Both the position numbers and the translations under genes were made by a program. From positions 1,917,501-1,981,500 of the forward strand of contig NZ_CP039695.1 in the NCBI RefSeq assembly GCF_005145025.1: 64,000 nucleotides of DNA, in the 5' to 3' direction. Source of the DNA: Novosphingobium sp. EMRT-2 (GTDB lineage: Bacteria > Pseudomonadota > Alphaproteobacteria > Sphingomonadales > Sphingomonadaceae). The notes under the pieces are model-generated. The model had not been told where the DNA came from. It searched no databases and saw nothing but the letters and a program-made list of their open reading frames with translations. Positions 60,097 to 64,000 of the stretch are shown piece after piece. How positions within the stretch are numbered: the stretch's first letter is position 1; the number at the start of each line of letters is the position of its first letter.

Positions 60097-61632
60097 CTAT
60101 TCGGCCGCTTCGAGCTGGGGCTGCGCCTGCGTCGCGGGCTGCGCGTGGCCCAGCGCCAGGATGCCGTCCTCGATCGGCGAGGCCTTCATCCACGCCTTGT
60201 CGTAAACGTAATCCTGATTGAGCCGCCACGGCAGCGCGGCGGCACTCTTGGGCATGATGCTGAGCGCGCGCTGGAGATAGCCCGACGAGAAATCGAACAC
60301 GTTGTCCTCGACCAGCCCGTGGTCGGCCGCCAGCAGAGGTGTCGCCACGTGCGCGCCCTTCGCCTTCATCGTGTTGAGCAGGCGGCAGGTGTAATCGGAA
60401 ATGAGGTCCGCGCGCAGCGTCCACGAGGCGTTGAGATAGCCGAACACGGCCACCAGGTTGGGCACGTTCGAGAACATGCAGCCCTTGTAGTAGAAATGGT
60501 CGGCGAAGTTCAGCGGCACGCCATCGAGGCTCAGCGCGATCTTGCCGCCCATGGTCAGGCGCAGGCCGGTGGCGGTGATGATCACATCCGCATCGAGATG
60601 GCGGCCCGACTTGAGCTGGATGCCGGTGGCGTCGAAGCGGTCGATGTGATCGGTCACGATATCGGCCTTGCCCGCCTTGATCGCCTCGAACATGTCGGCA
60701 TCGGGCACCAGGCACAGACGCTGATCCCACGGATCGTAGGGCGGGGTGAAGGTCTTGGCGTCGTACTTGTCGCCGAGCGCCGCCTTGATCTTCTTGGTCA
60801 GGTAATCCTTGACCTTTTCCGGCTGGCTGCGGGCGCGCTTGAACACCAGGTTCTGCAGCCGCACGTTCTTGAAGCGGGTGATCGCATAGGCGACCTTTTC
60901 CGGCAGGATGCGGCGCAACGCGTTGGCCAGGGCATCGCGCGCGGGGCGGATCGCGTACCACGTGGGCGTGCGCTGCAGCATGGTGACGTGCGCGGCCTTG
61001 TGCGTCATCGACGGCACGATCGTCACCGCCGTCGCGCCCGAACCGATCACCACCACGCGCTTGCCCGCGTAATCGAGATCGCGCGGCCAGAACTGCGGAT
61101 GGATGATCTTGCCGCGGAAATCCTCGCGCCCGGCGAACTGCGCATCGTGCGGCGTGTCGTAATCGTAATAGCCCGAGCCCAGGTAAAGCAGGCGCGCGGT
61201 CACGCTCCGGCGCGCACCCGCCTCGTCCTCGGTCACCACCGTCCACAGCGCCCGCGCGCTGTCCCAGTCGGCGGACAGCACCTTGGTGCCGAAGCGGATA
61301 TGCGGGCGGATGCCGTGCTCGTCGGCGATGCGGTTCAGGTATTCGAGGATCGCCGGGCCGTCGGCGATCGATTTCTCGTGCTTCCACGGCTCGAAGATGA
61401 AGCCCAGCGTGTGCATGTCGCTGTCGGAACGGATGCCGGGGTAGCGGAACAGGTCCCAGGTGCCGCCGATCTGTTCGCGTCGCTCGAGGATGGCATAGCT
61501 GCTGCCGGGGCATAGCATCTGCATGTGCGCGGCCATGCCGATGCCCGAAAGGCCGGCACCGACGATCGCCACGTCAACGTCCGGCGTGGCGTTGACCGAC
61601 TGCCCTTCCGGCTTCAACGCGGCTGCACCCAT
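60097..61632 (-). CDS. Flavin-containing monooxygenase (Baeyer-Villiger-like)
   Basis: The 511-residue FAD/NADPH enzyme has the first Rossmann motif VAIVGAGLSGIGMAAHMQ, the flavoprotein pair GGTWDLFRYPGIRSDSDMHT, and the NADPH Rossmann motif VVVIGSGATAVTIVPSM. The Baeyer-Villiger fingerprint FxGxxxHxxxWP reads FRGKIIHPQFWP here, with Lys after Gly and Pro after His, so it is the FMO/BVMO-like class. DVIITATGLRL closes the fold. Likely substrates are ketones or aromatic compounds. GGAGGGGTG precedes ATG 61632. It is divergent from corA. Confidence 0.92.
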   Translation of the reverse strand: MGAAALKPEGQSVNATPDVDVAIVGAGLSGIGMAAHMQMLCPGSSYAILERREQIGGTWDLFRYPGIRSDSDMHTLGFIFEPWKHEKSIADGPAILEYLNRIADEHGIRPHIRFGTKVLSADWDSARALWTVVTEDEAGARRSVTARLLYLGSGYYDYDTPHDAQFAGREDFRGKIIHPQFWPRDLDYAGKRVVVIGSGATAVTIVPSMTHKAAHVTMLQRTPTWYAIRPARDALANALRRILPEKVAYAITRFKNVRLQNLVFKRARSQPEKVKDYLTKKIKAALGDKYDAKTFTPPYDPWDQRLCLVPDADMFEAIKAGKADIVTDHIDRFDATGIQLKSGRHLDADVIITATGLRLTMGGKIALSLDGVPLNFADHFYYKGCMFSNVPNLVAVFGYLNASWTLRADLISDYTCRLLNTMKAKGAHVATPLLAADHGLVEDNVFDFSSGYLQRALSIMPKSAAALPWRLNQDYVYDKAWMKASPIEDGILALGHAQPATQAQPQLEAAE

Positions 61633-61793
61633 GATTTCACACCCCTCCAGTTTCTGATTGCAACCGAACCTATCGCAATCCCCGCGAATTGCCAGCCCGA
61701 TTCGCGCCTTCAGCGGCTTGCCGACTCGGCCCGCCGCGATGGACCAGCCAGGGGCGATTGCGCGCGACTGCGGGCTTTGCCACAAGCAGACCC

Positions 61794-62768
61794 ATGCCGA
61801 TCATTGCGTCCCGCCGCTACAGCCAGGGCCAGGCCCACGAAGTCGACATCGTGCTCGATGGCGTGCCGCGCGCGCCGCTGCCGCCCCAGACGTTCGACTG
61901 GATCGGCCTGTGCGAACCGACCGTGGAGGAGATGGAGCGGGTGCGCCGGCAATACGGGCTGCATCCGCTGGCGGTCGAAGATGCGCTCAATCCGCGCCAG
62001 CTGCCCAAGGTGGAGGCCTACGGAAAGCAGCTGTTCGCGGTGGCGCGCACGGCCAGCCTGCACGATGGCGAGATCATCTCCTATGGCCAGACCGCGTTCT
62101 TCCTGGGGGCCGACTTCATCATCTCGGTGCGCTTCGGCAGCACGCGCGCGCATCTGACGCTGCGCGAGGAACTGGAGGCCAGCGCCGAACGGCTCGCAGA
62201 AGGGCCGGACTACGTACTGCACGCCATTCTCGATTTCATCGTCGATGGCTACCAGCCGATCACCGATGGGCTGGAAGACGTGGCGCAGGACATGGAGGAA
62301 GCGGCGATCGAATCCTTCCCCGGCCCGGCCACGATCCGCCGCATCTTCCGCCTGCGCCGCCAGTTGCGCCGGTTCGAACGGGTGATCGGGCCGATGCAGG
62401 AAATGTGCGAGCGGCTGGTCGAGGCCGACCTGCCGACGATCGACCCGGCCGCGCGCATCTGGTTCCGCGACGTGCTGGACCACGTGCGCCGCTCGATGAC
62501 GCGGGTGCGCGGCGTCAAGGAAACGCTGGCGGCGATCGTCGAAACCGCCAGCCTGCTGGAACAGCACCGCCAGGGCGAGATGACCCGCCAGCTCGCCGCC
62601 TGGGCCGCGATCCTGGCGGTGCCCACCGCGATTGCCGGCATCTATGGCATGAACTTCGAATATATCCCCGAGCTGAAATGGCGCTTCGGCTATTTCCTGG
62701 TGTGGAGCGTGATCCTCTCCGTCTGCGGCGGGCTATGGTATCGTTTCAAGCGGATCGGCTGGTTGTGA
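61794..62768 (+). CDS. corA: CorA-family magnesium/cobalt transporter
   Basis: CorA forms a pentameric Mg2+ channel in the inner membrane. The 324-residue protein has a long cytoplasmic domain (about 1-255), then two helices with the defining loop YGMNFEYIPELKW between them (near residue 285). The first helix is WAAILAVPTAIAGI and the second YFLVWSVILSVCGGLWY, followed by the basic RFKRIGWL tail. The FHRG-type DLPEP region is replaced by IGLCEPTVEEM. ATG 61794 starts the conserved part. Confidence 0.93.
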   Translation: MPIIASRRYSQGQAHEVDIVLDGVPRAPLPPQTFDWIGLCEPTVEEMERVRRQYGLHPLAVEDALNPRQLPKVEAYGKQLFAVARTASLHDGEIISYGQTAFFLGADFIISVRFGSTRAHLTLREELEASAERLAEGPDYVLHAILDFIVDGYQPITDGLEDVAQDMEEAAIESFPGPATIRRIFRLRRQLRRFERVIGPMQEMCERLVEADLPTIDPAARIWFRDVLDHVRRSMTRVRGVKETLAAIVETASLLEQHRQGEMTRQLAAWAAILAVPTAIAGIYGMNFEYIPELKWRFGYFLVWSVILSVCGGLWYRFKRIGWL

Positions 62769-62836
62769 TTTTCAGAATGATGAAAAAGAATGCGGCATTG
62801 TGAAAATCACAGCCAGCAGAACGCAGCGCGTGGGTA

Positions 62837-62953
62837 GCCCACCCCGCTGCGACTGACGCCGCCTGCGGCGGTGCAAGTCTCGCGCCCCTCCCGCAAGCGG
62901 GAGGGGACTCGCATATTCTCCCCTCCCGCTTGCGGGAGGGGCTGGGGGTGGGC
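62837..62953. repeat. Family A palindromic repeat, long form, copy 5 (inverted)
   Basis: It starts gcccaccccgctgcgactga and ends gctgggggtgggc with two hairpins ccctcccgcaagcgggaggg 36 bases apart, as in copy 1 but on the other strand. It lies between corA and the TorF gene. The rest of that 296-base gap holds the terminator at 62990. Confidence 0.9.
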
Positions 62954-62989
62954 AGCGTACCACCCTTCCCCAACAGTTCTGTCGCCCAT

Positions 62990-63026
62990 AAAAAAGGCCG
63001 CCCGCCCCGATGAGGGGGCAGGCGGC
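62990..63026 (-). terminator. Intrinsic terminator of the TorF-family gene
   Basis: On the minus strand gccgcctgcccc and ggggcgggcggc form a stem with loop ctcatc, followed by TTTTTT. It starts about 40 bases after the TorF stop. Confidence 0.92.
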
Positions 63027-63064
63027 AGGCTCATGCATGCGGAAAAAGGCCGATCGTCAGGCGA

Positions 63065-63895
63065 TCAGAAGGCAACGGTGCCCGAAACCACCACCGCCGC
63101 GCCGGCGATCGAGGAGCCGTTCTTGGTCTGCGAGAAGTTCGGCTGGAGGTAGAGCGCTTCCTTGTTGCTGATGTCGGTATCGACATAGGCCACGCCCAGC
63201 ACCACCGGGCCGACGGCCACGTCGGCGCCCAGCATCCAGTCGGCATACTTGCCCGTGGGCGCGACCGAGGTGCCGTTGGGACCAAGGCCGGCGTTGCCGT
63301 CCGAATAGCCGACATGCGCCTTCAGCGTGACCGGGGTGTTGGGGATCGCCGCGCTGGCGTCGGTCCAGACGTAGAGGTTGTCCGACTTGGCGCCCGGCGC
63401 ATCGGGCACGCCGGTGGCGTAGGACGCCCCGCTCAGATACCAGCGGCCCAGCGATTCCTGCTTGGGCGCATAGGCAACGCCCGCCAGCAAGCTGACCGGG
63501 CCGACGGTGCCCGAAAGCTTGACGTAGGGCTCGGCGAAGTCGGTCTTGTCCGCGCCGCCCGGATACATGTACCAGGTCAGGCCCACGTCCACCGTGACGC
63601 CACCGATCGGCATCTTGTAGCCGCCGTAGATGTCCAGTTCGGTGTTGGAACCGCCGAAGGTGCCCCAGCCCGAAAGGTTGGAAGCCCAGGTGCCGACATA
63701 GAGGCCGCTTTCGTGCGACACGGTCAGACCGGCCTGCACGGCCAGCGCGCGGTCACTCTGCGACACGCCACGGAAGCGATAGTCCGAAACGATGGCGGCA
63801 GACCCGGAAACGGTAATGGGCTTGGGGGCTTCCTGGGCCAGCGCGGGGACCGAGAAAGCAAGCGCGGCAACCGCCGCCGCGACACGATAGAACAT
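63065..63895 (-). CDS. TorF-family putative porin
   Basis: The 276-residue protein has a signal peptide (MFYRVAAAVAALAFSVPALA, cleavage before QEAPKP) and a beta-barrel of the TIGR02001/Gcw_chp group. Marks are SGSAAIVSDYRFRGVSQSDR at the start, LYVGTWASNLSGWG, NTELDIYGGYK and a barrel-closing VVSGTVAF. In sphingomonads such genes often precede glnK-amtB, suggesting nitrogen-related control; the neighbours here are not visible. GGACGTTCC and GGAGGACG lie upstream of ATG 63895. The promoter should be within the last 105 bases or beyond. Confidence 0.9.
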   Translation of the reverse strand: MFYRVAAAVAALAFSVPALAQEAPKPITVSGSAAIVSDYRFRGVSQSDRALAVQAGLTVSHESGLYVGTWASNLSGWGTFGGSNTELDIYGGYKMPIGGVTVDVGLTWYMYPGGADKTDFAEPYVKLSGTVGPVSLLAGVAYAPKQESLGRWYLSGASYATGVPDAPGAKSDNLYVWTDASAAIPNTPVTLKAHVGYSDGNAGLGPNGTSVAPTGKYADWMLGADVAVGPVVLGVAYVDTDISNKEALYLQPNFSQTKNGSSIAGAAVVVSGTVAF

Positions 63896-64000
63896 TGGAA
63901 CGTCCTCCCTGGACTTGTCTTGGGAACGTTCCGCCTGCGTCCGCCGCGCGCTGCCACTCTGTCTGGTGTGGGGCCGCTTCACGCCGGAGCCGTTGGGATA

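Overview
The window is GC-rich chromosomal DNA (roughly two thirds G+C by eye) from an alphaproteobacterium, most likely a sphingomonad of the order Sphingomonadales (Novosphingobium/Erythrobacter-like). Pointers are the miaB..phoH-ybeY-corC order, the NDUFA12/DUF2155/aat cluster, a TorF-type porin, an EL222-like LOV-HTH blue-light regulator, a stand-alone fatty acyl-AMP ligase, an RcnB-family protein and families of short palindromic intergenic repeats.

Layout. 0-9 kb: miaB, then an interruption made of a small membrane-protein gene, a complete IS5-family element and the rcnB-like gene it hit, then phoH-ybeY-corC, a LysR regulator, a PiuC-type dioxygenase and an HD-domain protein. 9-14.2 kb: a candidate structured RNA, a GlsB-type membrane protein and the class Ia ribonucleotide reductase locus, nrdA and nrdB, with a PepSY-associated membrane gene between them. 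14.2-16 kb: an A+T-richer two-gene island (HipA-like kinase plus DUF3037 protein), the clearest accessory segment. 16.4-20.4 kb: a Pls/PosA-type adenylation-carrier-membrane megaprotein related to poly-amino-acid synthetases. 20.7-29 kb: pirin/OsmC, a Tat-exported PhoD phosphatase, an SBF-like transporter, the LOV-HTH regulator, a cyclophilin and a Tat-exported aminotransferase. 29-33 kb: biotin operon bioB-F-D-A. 33-34.7 kb: phosphomannomutase. 34.9-41.3 kb: NAD-dependent molybdenum formate dehydrogenase operon fdsG-fdsB-mobA-fdsA-fdsD-fdhD. 41-50 kb: receiver protein, TonB-like protein, DUF2721, a telA-xpaC-PHA-granule gene string, a SulP transporter coupled to a ParB-like protein, and a fatty acyl-AMP ligase. 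50-52.8 kb: recX, DUF192, NDUFA12, DUF2155 and aat. 52.8-56.8 kb: tRNA-Trp, secE, nusG, an inserted M20 peptidase gene, rplK, rplA. 57-64 kb: alginate-export-type porin, UbiC-like lipoprotein, CinA-like protein, flavin monooxygenase, CorA and TorF.

How parts fit. Translational coupling is widespread (1-4 base overlaps), so phoH-ybeY, bioF-D-A, the fds operon and telA-xpaC are best read as single transcripts. Formate dehydrogenase is encoded together with its cofactor maker (MobA) and its sulfur-transfer activator (FdhD), behind a 19-bp operator-like palindrome. The nrd locus carries NrdR-like boxes and clustered GANTC sites. Three repeat families occupy many gene gaps. The most unusual items are the HipA/DUF3037 island, the 166-nt candidate RNA, the IS that rewrote the last residues of rcnB, the Pls-like synthetase, and a SulP gene whose best ribosome-binding site points at an ATC codon.
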